Below, piece by piece: positions 9,038 through 17,644 of a stretch of 19,840 nt of DNA. Location of the stretch: the NCBI GenBank assembly GCA_038147195.1, contig JAYQTB010000001.1:1-19840 (forward strand), given 5' to 3'. The stretch's first letter is position 1. Each line of letters opens with the position of its first letter. Both the position numbers and the translations under genes were made by a program. A model generated the notes under the pieces. It worked only from the letters and a program-made list of their open reading frames with translations. It was not told the origin of the DNA and did no database searches. This DNA is from Eutrophocola salsuginis. GTDB lineage: Bacteria; Pseudomonadota; Gammaproteobacteria; Pseudomonadales; Pseudohongiellaceae.

Positions 9038-9934
9038 TCGTGTAAATCCGGTTCGAAGAAACACCAAACCACCTCCGAAACTTCGCCCGAATCTTTCCTC
9101 AGCGGCATTAATGGCCTCGATAAGAGCAACATCAGACGGTTGCGGTTGCATGCGCGCCTTTATGGCGACCATGACATCGTTGCCCAGCTGCAAGGTGATG
9201 ACTCGGAACACTTCCGCAATCGAGTCCTGGCTGCCTAAGTATTCACACATTTCCTGGTATCGTGCAGGCTCGACGCCCTGACCGATGATCAGGTCCTTCA
9301 CCTCGATGCCGATCATCCATGCAATTATCAGCAGCAAAACGCCGATGCCAATGCTGCCCACGGCGTCATAGACTGGGTTGCCGGTAAGCATGGTAAGACT
9401 GACTGCCAGCAGCGCAAATACCAGGCCGCAGAGTGCGGCGATGTCCTCGCCGAAGATGACCATCAATTCGCTTTGACGGGTTTCGCGAAACCAGCGGTAA
9501 AACGAACGATCACCCTGACCTTGTTCACTTCCCTTATGCATCCCGCGAGGGAAAGACCCTCCGCCACAATGGCGAACAACAGGACGCCAATAGCGATCAC
9601 CGGGGAGGACAGCCCATCGGTGTCATGCAGCTTGTGAGTGCCTTCATAAATGGAGAACAGGCCCCCCATGCTGAACAGCATGATGGCCACGATGAAGGAC
9701 CAGAAATAGATGGCCTTGCCGTAACCGAGCGGGTGCTTTATATCTGGCGGGCGCTTGGCCCGTTTTAGACCAAGCAGCAACAGGGCCTGGTTGCCGCAGT
9801 CGGCTAAGGAGTGGATGGACTCCGCCATCATGGATCCGAATTCGTCACCAGTGCTGCAACGAGTTTCGCGATGGCTATTGACAGGTTCACGCCAACGCAT
9901 AGAAGATCGACTTTAATGAATTAGCCTGTGCCAT
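9034..9934 (-). CDS. Cation diffusion facilitator (CDF) transporter, with several frameshifts
   Basis: An inner-membrane divalent-cation/proton antiporter, probably exporting zinc, iron, cobalt or similar. MMAESIHSLADCGNQALLLLG carries the TM2 metal-site pattern (HSLAD). Family-typical RPPDIKHPLGYGKAIYFWSF follows, then several membrane spans, FGEDIAALCGL (the TM5 site in the ED form) and NPVYDAVGSIGIGVLLL. The C-terminal cytosolic domain ends, after a frame change near 9,060, in SEVVWCFFEPDLHD and a TAG at 9036-9034. Other breaks lie near 9,545 (RVIVRFTAGF versus GDRSFYRWFRETRQSELM) and near 9,840 and 9,885. The start is the ATG at 9934 (MAQANSLKSIFYAL), 11 bases after the purA stop, which implies co-transcription with purA. 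The stop interlocks with that of the convergent TonB receptor. Confidence 0.85.
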
Positions 9935-9945
9935 GGCAAAGTGGC

Positions 9946-11222
9946 TTAGCCGAAGGGATGCCTCAGCATGATCGTCTCTTCTCGGTCAGGGCCGGTAGAG
10001 ATCATGTCGACAGGGGCCTCGATCATCTCTTCGATGAACTTGATGTAGTTGCGTGCGTTTTCGGGTAGATCGTCCATGGACTTGGCGCCGTGAGTGGATT
10101 CACTCCAGCCAGGCAGTTCCTCGTAGACCGGTTCCAGTGTGTCGTAGATTTCAAAGTTGGTCAGGCAAGACATGGAGTCCCTGCTGATACCCTGTAGCTG
10201 GTGCAGACTTACGCTTCCAGGCCATCGAGGACGTCGAGCTTGGTCAGGCAGATGCCTGAAACAGAATTGATGCGGATGGACATCTTTAGAATGACTGCAT
10301 CAAACCAACCACAGCGGCGGTTCCCGCCGGTAGACGCACCCAGTTCCCGTCGTGACGGAAAACATGTGATGGCCGACGTCATCGAACAGCTCTTGTCGGA
10401 AAAGGATCGCCGCGACGCGGGTAGTGTGCGCCTTGCGATACCCAGCACGTAATCCATGAGATGGTTAGCTCATTTCCAGGCGATACTCAAGTAGCAGTGT
10501 ATTCGACGTGATGTCACGAAGGGATAGGGTCCTGGTCTAAGATCGTAGGAGCAGGGCGCCCTGGAAGCTTCGGAAGGAGAATGTTTTCGCCGTTCTGCGC
10601 GCGTAGGTGTGTAAAGACCTGATGGGTGTCGACACCATCGGGCGGATGTGCTCTCTCCCATGGCTAGGATTCCGCCAGAATCTTGTCATAGTTCACGGAT
10701 GGACACCGCTAAAATAATTGCTGATCACGAAGTTGTGGTAACTGATACTGAAGAGTTTTTCCGAGAAGTGTTGCATCAACTCGCCCAGCGGAATGCCGCG
10801 CGCCACCTTGTTCGTAAGCCGGGCCACACGCTATATCCGGTGGTGCGATCTTCTGACAGGTTTCTTTTTGATCGAAGCGCTGGTCCAGAGCGATGGTAGG
10901 GCAGGATTAGCGGACAGGCGGCGCTGATCATGAAGTCGGTCGCTGACCGGTCCAGTCTTGGCTTCCAGTTCATCTATTTCCTTTAGCAGAGCTTCAGGGC
11001 TGAGTACGACGCTGTTGCTGATAATACATGTGACGTCCTCACGCAGGATGCCGGAGGGCAACAGGTGCAGGACGGTTTTTCCCACCGATGACGAGGGTAT
11101 GGCTGGCATTGGGGCGCCCTGGAAGCGCACCACGTTGGATGCTTTTTCCGTCAACAGGTCGACTATCTTGTTTTCCTTCGTCACCCCACTGGGTGCCGGA
11201 GTACGACTACGCTTTTGCCCAT
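9946..11222 (-). pseudogene. purA: purA: adenylosuccinate synthetase, broken by many frameshifts
   Basis: Catalyses GTP-dependent formation of adenylosuccinate from IMP and aspartate, the first committed step to AMP. Family blocks in order, in changing frames: MGKSVVV then QWGDEGK (start 11222); IVDLLTEKASNVVRFQG; TVLHLLPSGILREDVTCII; VVLSPEALLKEIDELE; SAACPLILPYH (about 10,920); DYVLGIA (about 10,450); RRCGWFDAVILK and INSVSGICLTKLDVLDGLE (about 10,310-10,210); and an intact C-terminal stretch VYEELPGWSESTHGAKSMDD to LRHPFG (10,140-9,946). The first break falls inside the GDEGKGK nucleotide loop, where about two bases are missing. The total span fits a protein of about 425 residues, close to normal. 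PurA is rarely dispensable, so sequence errors are more likely than real loss. It lies between hisZ (34 bases upstream) and the CDF gene. Confidence 0.88.
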
Positions 11223-11256
11223 CATTCAGCCTTAAAAATTGTCTGTATTTGGTTAA

Positions 11257-12431
11257 TTAAATTGGTTTGATCTGCCAGGCCTTGCCGGCCCTGACCAGTT
11301 CGAAGTTACAGTCCATGTCAGATGCAGACTCCAACTGGCCCGGGAAGGCGCGTAGTATCCTCGCCGTCGTTGCGCAGGGCGGCGATGGCGTCTGCCAGTG
11401 CAGGATCGGTGTCGGCCGGCGCATAGATGCGGCGGTTTCAGGGGCCGGACGATTGCCCTGGGCAAGCAGGATTTTCAGGTCGGCGTCGAAGCCGGTGGTG
11501 GCGCGGGCGCGGCCAAAGACTTCACCAATGTCGTCATAACGCCCGCCGTTGGAGATGGCTTCACCATAGCCGGGCACGTAGGCGGCGAACACGACGCCGG
11601 TGTGGTATTCGTAGCCGCGCAGCTCTCCCAGGTCGAAGTAGCAGTACTGGTCCGAAAGCGACCTTGATATCGGCGGCGATCTTGCGCAACTGCTCGATGC
11701 TTTCGGTGACCTGCGGCAGAGTGCTGTCGATCTCTTGCGCTGCCCGATCGAGAACGTTCTCGTCACCGTGCAGTGTCGACAGGCTCTAATGTTAGCGATC
11801 AGGATTTGTCGGCGCCACCTTCAGTAAGCACCTGTTCGATTTCACCGGTGGACTTGCGCTGCAGGGCGGCAAATAGTTTCTGCCCCAGTTCTGCAGGCAG
11901 GTTGGCCTCTTTCGTCAGGGCGCGATAGATGCCGACATGGCCCAGTGCCAGCTGGACACTCCCGATACCGGCGGTATCCAGTGTCTTCAACATCAGGCTG
12001 ATGACCTCGATGTCGCTCTCGATCCCGCTGTGGCCATAGAGTTCGGCGCCGATGGTCAGCGGGCTGCGCGAACAGAGCAGGCTCTTCGGCAGGGTGTGCA
12101 GGACGTTGTCTGCATAACACAGGCGGGTTGGCGCCTCGCGCTGCAGGACATGAGCGTCGATGCGTGCGACCTGGGAAGTGATGTCGGCGCGTACGCCCAT
12201 GCCGCGGCCGGTGAGCTGGTCGACGATCTTGAAGGTCTGCAGTTGCAGGTTGCTACTTGGCACGATCAGCAGGGAGTCGAGGAATTCAATGAGCGGTGTC
12301 ATTACCAGCTCGTATCCCCAGGTGCTGTAAAGGTCCAGCAGATCCCTGCGCAGGGATTCCAGCTGGCTTGCCTGGGGCGGCAGGATTTCATCTACGCCAT
12401 CTGGTAACAGCCAGCGGTTTGCCTTAGTCAT
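11257..12431 (-). CDS. hisZ: hisZ: ATP phosphoribosyltransferase regulatory subunit, frameshifted after residue 210
   Basis: A HisRS-like paralogue without synthetase activity that forms the first enzyme of histidine synthesis with short-form HisG. The N-terminal 210 residues are clean: RWLLPDGVDEILPPQASQLE, WGYELVMTPLIEFLDSLL, LQTFKIVDQLTGRGMGVRAD, ITSQVARIDAHVLQREAPTR, LCYADNVLHT and LGHVGIYRAL. The frame ends at 11799. After shifts near 11,790 and 11,660, YYFDLGELRGYEYHTG-like sequence appears (YCYFDLGELRGYEYHTGVVF), then GEAISNGGRYDDIGEVFGRA and TTGFDADLKIL. A further shift near 11,350 precedes the end. The corrected length, about 390 residues, is normal for HisZ. The ATG at 12431 abuts the TGA of the DUF2065 gene, so translation is probably coupled. 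Confidence 0.9.
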
Positions 12432-12617
12432 TCAATTAACCAAATACAGCAGAAACAGGCCTGCAATCATGCTTCCAAGACCCATCAGGCGCAGGGAGGC
12501 GTTATCGACATTAGCTAGAGTGGCTACCAGCTGGCGCCAGCGGCCCGGATACAAAAAAGGAATTATACCTTCTATTACCAGCATCAGGCTGAACGCGATG
12601 CCGATTTCACGCCACAT
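12432..12617 (-). CDS. DUF2065 (YjeT-like) small inner-membrane protein
   Basis: A 61-residue protein with two membrane segments, about residues 5-22 (GIAFSLMLVIEGIIPFLY) and 42-60 (LRLMGLGSMIAGLFLLYLV), separated by a basic PGRWRQL loop. The size, the PxRWR loop and the place between hflC and hisZ/purA match the DUF2065/YjeT family. The function is unknown; the context suggests association with the HflKC-FtsH membrane complex or simply operon membership. It starts 18 bases after the hflC stop, and its TGA directly abuts the hisZ ATG. Confidence 0.88.
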   Translation of the reverse strand: MWREIGIAFSLMLVIEGIIPFLYPGRWRQLVATLANVDNASLRLMGLGSMIAGLFLLYLVN

Positions 12618-12635
12618 ACCGAATGCCTGGACCGC

Positions 12636-13514
12636 TTACTCGGCGTCCGGCAAGCTATCCCTCAGGTATTTGAAGAATTCGCTGTTAGGGCTGATGATGA
12701 GGACATCGCCGCTGTCGCTGAAAGTGTCCACGTATGCATTAAGGCTGCGGGTGAAATTGTAGAACTCCCGATCCTTGTTGAAAGCGTCAGCATAAACCGC
12801 TGCGGCTTCGGCATCGCCTTCACCTCTTATGTTCTCGGCGTCACGATAGGCTTCGGCGATAATAACCGTACGCTGGCGGTCGGCATCGGCCTCGATGCCT
12901 TCCTGCATTTCGCGTCCGGTGGAGCGCAGTTCCTGGGCTTCTTCCTGGCGCTCGGTATTCATGCGCAGGTAAACCGATTCACTGACGTTGGGTGGTAAGT
13001 CAATCATTTTCACGCGGATATCCACCACCTCGATGCCGAGCTCGGTCTGGGCAATTGCATCCAGGGAGTTGGTCAACTGGGTCATCAGCAGGTCCCTTTC
13101 CCCAGAAACCACTTCGTGCACTGTGCGGGTGCCGAACTGGTTGCGCAGGCCGGTATTGATACGCTGCGCCAGCAGGTTGTTGGCGGAGTTCTCGTCACCG
13201 GATGTGGCACGGTAGTAATCCGCAGTATTGTGGATGCGCCACTTGGCGTAAGAATCCACTTCCAGGTAGTTCTTTTCGGCGGTCAGGTAGCTCTGGGTCG
13301 GTGCGTCCAGGGTCTGGATGCGGCCATCGAACTTGCGCACGGAGTGCACGCCCGGAATTTTGAAGTGCAGGCCAGGCGATATGTCAAAGTTGGTGACTTC
13401 GCCGAAGGTCAGCAGCACGGCACGATCGATCTCACGCACCACGTACAGGCAGTTATAGGCAACGATCAGGGCGAGAGCGAGGCCGACCAGGGAAAACAGC
13501 GTAGAATTTTTCAT
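12636..13514 (-). CDS. hflC: hflC: SPFH-domain modulator of the FtsH protease
   Basis: A 292-residue inner-membrane protein, intact. An N-terminal anchor (LFSLVGLALALIVAYNCLYV, about residues 7-26) is followed by VREIDRAVLLTFGEVTN and PGLHFKIPGVHSVRKFDGRI, the start of the SPFH/band-7 domain. Then come LGIEVVDIRVKMIDLPPNVS and the helical EAYRDAENIRGEGDAEAAAV segment, ending with EFFKYLRD. HflC pairs with HflK into large periplasm-facing assemblies that limit FtsH access to membrane substrates. Its ATG overlaps the hflK stop in an ATGA arrangement (13514-13511), a sign of translational coupling and matched production of the two partners. Confidence 0.96.
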   Translation of the reverse strand: MKNSTLFSLVGLALALIVAYNCLYVVREIDRAVLLTFGEVTNFDISPGLHFKIPGVHSVRKFDGRIQTLDAPTQSYLTAEKNYLEVDSYAKWRIHNTADYYRATSGDENSANNLLAQRINTGLRNQFGTRTVHEVVSGERDLLMTQLTNSLDAIAQTELGIEVVDIRVKMIDLPPNVSESVYLRMNTERQEEAQELRSTGREMQEGIEADADRQRTVIIAEAYRDAENIRGEGDAEAAAVYADAFNKDREFYNFTRSLNAYVDTFSDSGDVLIISPNSEFFKYLRDSLPDAE

Positions 13515-14663
13515 GGTCTGGAGCTCCTTATCGGTGTTGAGCGACTTGTTGCTGAGGAGTTGGAGAAATCACGGCCGCCAGAGGCACCTTCAAAGGAGCC
13601 GCTGACTTCCGGAATGCGCTGGCGATTCGACTGTATGATCTGGTCGAGCGGCAGCACCATCATGTTGTTGCCGCTGCCATCGACGTCGACCATGACCTTA
13701 GACACGCTTTGCATGACTTGCTGCAGAGCGTCGATGTACAGTCTTTCGCGGGTGACTTCTGGGGCCTTCTGGTATTCCACGAGCAACTGCTCGAAACGTT
13801 GTGCCTCACCCTGAGCCCGAGCGACGACACGTTCGCGGTAGGCGTTGGCTTCCTCGATCTGGCGCCGGGCCTGGCCGCGTGATTCGGGCACCACCTGGTT
13901 GGCGTAGGCGCGGGCCTGGTTCTGGAAGGACTGATTGTCTTCGCGTGCCTTGATCACATCATCGAAGGCGTCTCTGACCTGTTGCGGGGGTAGAGACTGC
14001 TCGATGTTGACCTGACGCACCGTGATACCGGTGCCGTACATGTCCATGTAATCCTGCAGGCGCAACATAGTGTCCTGGGCGATCTGGTCACGACCGGTTG
14101 TGATGGCGTTGTCCATGCTGGAGGAACCTACCACGTGGCGTATGGCTGATTCGGCAGCGTGCTGGAGTGAAATCTCGGGGTCTTCCACTTCCAAATAATA
14201 CTTGCGCGCATCCGTGATTACATACTGTACCGTCATGGTTATGTCGATGATGTTGTCGTCCTCGGTCAGCATCGTGTCGCTGAAGTCGCGGTCGTACACG
14301 CGGGTAACGTTGATCAGGGTAACCTCGTCGATTAGGGGCGGGTTCCAGTGCAGGCCGGGGAAGACCACGGCTTCTTGGGCCACGCCAAAGCGCAGCACCA
14401 CGCCGCGCTCCTGTTCGTCCACGGTATAGAAGCCGGCCCCGATCCAGATGATGGAGAGGATGATCAGTACGCCGACGACGAGGCCGCCGGAAATGGTCTC
14501 ACCACTGTCACCGCCGCTGTTGCCCGCCGAATAGCCCCGACAGCTTGCGGATATAGGAGTTAATGAGCTTCTCCAGGTCGGGTGGACCCTGGTCGTTGCC
14601 GCTTGGACGGTTACTCCAGGGGTCGTCCTTGCGGTCGTCGTTGTCCGGTTCATTCCAGGCCAT
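13511..14663 (-). CDS. hflK: hflK: SPFH-domain FtsH modulator, with one frameshift near the N-terminus
   Basis: The partner of HflC. The real start is the ATG at 14663, giving MAWNEPDNDDRKDDPWSNRP and then GPPDLEKLINSYIRKLSGLF, the standard hydrophilic HflK opening. Near 14,525 one base is lost or gained in the glycine-rich linker, after which the long frame continues with SGGDSGETISGG. The membrane anchor is VVGVLIILSIIWIGAGFYTV. The SPFH domain has DEQERGVVLRFGVAQE and FPGLHWNPPLIDEV, then VRQVNIEQSLPPQQVRDAFD and a long helical stretch. The long frame itself opens at 14653, but its first 40 residues are out of frame and not HflK-like. The stop overlaps the hflC ATG. The corrected length is about 384 residues. 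Confidence 0.94.
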
Positions 14664-14872
14664 CAAACTCTCCAGATTGCGGGATTTCCGAGAAGAAATA
14701 AATTTGGGGTTTTATAAACGCGAGGTGGAATTTTAACGAAAATCGGGGCCCATTAACACAGCTTTCGTCCCCTACCTGATGCTTTCGGGACAGCGCAAAG
14801 CCAGTGATTCCGGGCAGCTCAGGGTAATGCCGTTTCCTGGACGAGCGTATCTGATGAGGCGAGCACTGGTCG

Positions 14873-16156
14873 CTAAAGGTACGGTGCGGGGTCCATGCCT
14901 TCTTCTTTTAGCAGGCGAATGAAATCGTCCTTGGGTAGGCGTAGGGACAGGTGTATGTTGCCGCCGTCGTCCACGCTTTCGCTTTTGACCACGCCTTGGC
15001 TGTACAGGCGGGCGCGCAGGCGGCCATGGCGCGGCTCAAGGGCGAGCCGCGGTGTAATCAGGTCCCCACCGAGCAGGTCGGCGATGGCCTGGAATAATTC
15101 TTTCATGCCGGCACCGGTTTTGGCGGAAACCCAGACCCGCCATGGCTTTCCGTGTTCGTCTCGGTCGACCACAGCTTGCTGCCCGGCCAATAGGTCGATC
15201 TTGTTGTAGACGAGCAGTGTAGGGATATCTCCGGCGCCGATTTCATGCAGTACGCTGTCCACCTGATCTTTCAGGATCTGGCGTTCGTCGTTGCTGCAGT
15301 CAATGACGTGCAGCAGCAGGTTGGCCTCGATAGTCTCTTGGAGGGTGGCGCGGAAGGCGTCCACCAATTGGTGGGGCAGGTGCCTTATGAACCCCACCGT
15401 GTCAGCCAGTATGGCATCGCCGAAATCCGGCAGCTGTATCCTGCGCAGGGTGGAATCCAGGGTGGCGAAGAGTTTGTCAGCCACGTAGATGTCTGATTCA
15501 CTCATGCAGTTGAATAGGGAGGACTTCCCCGCGTTGGTATATCCCACCAGGGAAATAGTGGGAATCTCGGCGCGTTTGCGCGCGCGGCGACCCTGGTCGC
15601 GCTGTTTGCGCACTTTTTCCAGTGACTTGTTGATGGCCTTGATGCGCCCCCGTATCAGGCGCTGGTCGATTTCCAGCTGTGTTTCACCCACACCCCTGAC
15701 GCCGATGCCGCCCTTTTGGCGGTCAAGGTGAGTCCAGCCCCGCACCAGGCGGGTCAGAGAATGCTGCATCTGGGCCAGCTCAACCTGCAGCTTGCCTTCA
15801 TAGGAGCGGGCGCGCTGTGCGAAGATGTCGAGAATGAGACCGGTGCGCTCGAGCACGCGGCACTTGAGTTCCTTTTCGAGGTTGCGTTCCTGGCTGGGTG
15901 ACAGCGGATGATCGAACAGAACCACTTCCGCCTGGTGTAGGCGGATCATGTGTGCGAGTTCCTCGAGCTTGCCGGTGCCAATAAAGAAACGCGGCATGGC
16001 GTTTTTCAGGCGACCTGAAACTAGTGCGACAGGGCAGGCGCCGGCAGAGATCGCCAGCTCCTCGAATTCTCTTGGGTCAGGATGGTCCTGTTCACCATCC
16101 AGCTCCATCTGGACGAGGATGGCAACTTCGCCGCTTTCGGGACGTTCAAAAAAAAT
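14873..16156 (-). CDS. hflX: hflX: ribosome-splitting GTPase, possibly with an AUU start codon
   Basis: An Obg-HflX family GTPase that splits stalled or heat-damaged 70S ribosomes. The N-terminal HflX domain shows FFIGTGKLEEL, LFDHPLSPSQERNLEKEL and RTGLILDIFAQRARSYEGK; then LVRGWTHLDRQKGGIGVRG with GETQLEIDQR. The G domain has Walker A GYTNAGKSS, DTVGFIRHLPHQLVDAF and NKID. The first ATG, at 16108 (MELDGEQ), would cut off FFERPESGEVAILVQ, which is in frame directly upstream and matches the conserved HflX N-terminus. That stretch opens with ATT at 16156, seven bases after an AAGG ribosome binding site, and no ATG, GTG or TTG lies in between. I therefore extend the gene to 16156, though 16108 remains possible. 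The hfq stop is 50 bases upstream. Confidence 0.93.
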   Translation of the reverse strand: MFFERPESGEVAILVQMELDGEQDHPDPREFEELAISAGACPVALVSGRLKNAMPRFFIGTGKLEELAHMIRLHQAEVVLFDHPLSPSQERNLEKELKCRVLERTGLILDIFAQRARSYEGKLQVELAQMQHSLTRLVRGWTHLDRQKGGIGVRGVGETQLEIDQRLIRGRIKAINKSLEKVRKQRDQGRRARKRAEIPTISLVGYTNAGKSSLFNCMSESDIYVADKLFATLDSTLRRIQLPDFGDAILADTVGFIRHLPHQLVDAFRATLQETIEANLLLHVIDCSNDERQILKDQVDSVLHEIGAGDIPTLLVYNKIDLLAGQQAVVDRDEHGKPWRVWVSAKTGAGMKELFQAIADLLGGDLITPRLALEPRHGRLRARLYSQGVVKSESVDDGGNIHLSLRLPKDDFIRLLKEEGMDPAPYL

Positions 16157-16206
16157 ATGGGGACCTTGAAACCTTTTATAGGCTACGTCAGGATGTTACA
16201 GGGTGG

Positions 16207-16470
16207 TTACAGTGTATTTCCTGCCATATCTTCATCACCGCCTTCTCCACCGGCCATTGGTACACGTACCGGGCGACTGGGAACAACGGTTGAGATGGCA
16301 TGTTTGTAAACCATTTGGTTAACAGTGTTTTTCAGGACGATGACGAACTGGTCGAATGACTCAATTTGGCCTTGGAGTTTGATACCGCTTACTAGATATA
16401 TCGAAACAGGTACCTTCTCCTTGCGCAGTACGTTCAGGAAAGGGTCTTGTAAGGAGTGCCCTTTTGACAT
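16207..16470 (-). CDS. hfq: hfq: Sm-like RNA chaperone
   Basis: Hexameric RNA chaperone that pairs small RNAs with mRNAs. The 87 residues cover the complete Sm core: SLQDPFLNVLRKEKVPVSIY, GIKLQGQIESFDQFVIVLKN and VYKHAISTVVPSRPV. The proximal-face residues Q8, F42, Y55, K56 and H57 are all present, and the rim patch reads R16-K17-E18-K19. The C-terminal tail is short and acidic/glycine-rich (GGEGGDED), shorter than the enterobacterial tail. The start is supported by GGAG seven bases upstream. It lies downstream of miaA with a 108-base gap that holds its own probable promoter, and upstream of hflX. Confidence 0.97.
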   Translation of the reverse strand: MSKGHSLQDPFLNVLRKEKVPVSIYLVSGIKLQGQIESFDQFVIVLKNTVNQMVYKHAISTVVPSRPVRVPMAGGEGGDEDMAGNTL

Positions 16471-16509
16471 GATTAGTCTCCAAATATTTTATTGCTTAAA
16501 AACGACTGG

Positions 16510-16540
16510 GTGGAATCCAATTCCACACATATGAATTATA
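16510..16540 (-). promoter_or_regulatory. Candidate hfq promoter -10 box with an adjoining inverted repeat
   Basis: On the minus strand a perfect TATAAT occupies 16540-16535. Just downstream, GTGGAAT (16510-16516) and ATTCCAC (16520-16526) form a perfect 7-bp inverted repeat with a three-base spacer. This would place the repeat at the start of the hfq leader, as an operator or as a 5' hairpin. The leader would be about 57 bases. No strong -35 box is seen at 17 bases. Confidence 0.4.
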
Positions 16541-16578
16541 GAGCTTCAAAAACGCCATGAGACAGTTATGGTTCCTTC

Positions 16579-17544
16579 TTATAGGATTTTCAAGCACTTA
16601 TTCACAATTTTTTCACTTTCATCACCGAATTCCGCCTCAATCCGGGCCAAATCCGGCCAACTTCTGAGCCAGGTGAGCTGGCGCTTGGCTAGCTGCCGCG
16701 TGGCTGCGATGGCCTTGTCGGTCATAGTGAACTTATCGTATCGGCCGTCAAGGAAGTCCCAAACCTGGCGATAGCCGACTGATCGGATAGCCGGCAGTTC
16801 CCGGTGCAGGTCACCCCGCTCATACAGGGATTTCACTTCACCTATGAAATCGTCAGCCAGCATCTGATTGAAGCGGCTGGCGATCTGTTCATGTAATACG
16901 GCGCGGTCGGCCGGGTGGATGGCGACGAACACCAGATTGGACAGGTAATCGGGCAGGACGTTTACAGATTTCTTGCCTTCCTCGTGATGGGCGGTCAGCG
17001 TCTTGCCGGTCGCTTCAAACACTTCTAATGCACGCATCAGGCGCTGCGGGTCGGTGGGATGAATGCGTGCCGCCGCCACCGGATCCACTTCTGCCAACCT
17101 GGCATGCACGGCGGGCCAGCCCTCGGCATCAGCCAGGTCCTGGATCTGCTGGCGGATGTTGGTATCTGCTTCCGGCATGCTGGCCATGCCGTCACGCAAT
17201 ACTTTGAAGTAGAGCATGGTGCCGCCGACGAACAGCGGCCGCTTGCCGCGGTCGATGATGTCCTTCGCTGCCAGGAGAGCGTCGGCACGGAACTCTGCTG
17301 CAGAGTAAGGCTCAGAGGGATCGCGAATGTCGACTAGGTGATGGGGCAGTTCGGCCAGGGTCGCCTTATCCGGCTTGCCGGAACCGATGTCCATGCCACG
17401 GTATACCAGCGCCGAGTCGACACTGATGATTTCGAAATCGTGTTGACGCGCCAAATCCAACGCGATGGCGGTTTTACCAGCGGCAGTCGGTCCTGTCAAA
17501 CACAAGACTGGCTTCGATTCAGTATGTTGGGTTTTGCTCGCCAA
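16579..17544 (-). CDS. miaA: miaA: tRNA dimethylallyltransferase
   Basis: Adds the isopentenyl group to A37 of tRNAs that read UNN codons. The 321-residue product is full length and intact. It has the P-loop GPTAAGKT (residues 18-25), the catalytic-Asp block SVDSALVYRGMDIGSGKPD (41-59), LPHHLVDIRDPSEPYSAAEF, the GGTMLYFKVLRDG block, HPTDPQRLMRALEVFE, IRSVGYRQVWDFLDG and the C-terminal ATRQLAKRQLTWLR. The start is a TTG at 17544: an in-frame stop lies upstream and no ATG precedes the P-loop. It is the first gene of the hfq train. mutL, its usual upstream neighbour in many gammaproteobacteria, is replaced here by a divergent murI. Confidence 0.96.
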   Translation of the reverse strand: MASKTQHTESKPVLCLTGPTAAGKTAIALDLARQHDFEIISVDSALVYRGMDIGSGKPDKATLAELPHHLVDIRDPSEPYSAAEFRADALLAAKDIIDRGKRPLFVGGTMLYFKVLRDGMASMPEADTNIRQQIQDLADAEGWPAVHARLAEVDPVAAARIHPTDPQRLMRALEVFEATGKTLTAHHEEGKKSVNVLPDYLSNLVFVAIHPADRAVLHEQIASRFNQMLADDFIGEVKSLYERGDLHRELPAIRSVGYRQVWDFLDGRYDKFTMTDKAIAATRQLAKRQLTWLRSWPDLARIEAEFGDESEKIVNKCLKIL

Positions 17545-17569
17545 AAGAAGTCTTCGGGATTTTCTCTAT

Positions 17570-17601
17570 AAGGATACAAGGATACAAGGATACAAGGATA
17601 C
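17570..17601 (+). repeat. Four perfect tandem copies of the 8-bp unit AAGGATAC
   Basis: Four uninterrupted copies of AAGGATAC fill 17570-17601 in the 89-base spacer between divergent miaA and murI. A TATAAG hexamer overlaps the left end (17567-17572) and could be a -10 box for murI, in which case the repeat is transcribed as its leader. Each unit contains AAGGA, which resembles a ribosome binding site on the plus strand. Confidence 0.9.
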
Positions 17602-17602
17602 A

Positions 17603-17644
17603 ATGCCTCGATGCACAGGAATGTCGGATTACCATGAGCTCTGA
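17603..17644 (+). CDS. Possible 13-residue upstream ORF overlapping the murI start
   Basis: An ATG at 17603 follows the last AAGGA by four bases and reads MPRCTGMSDYHEL, stopping at TGA 17642-17644, eleven bases inside murI in another frame. The murI ATG itself has only a distant AGGA (17617-17620). This arrangement would allow translational coupling or attenuation. It is too short to judge by composition and I know of no described homologue. Confidence 0.3.
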   Translation: MPRCTGMSDYHEL

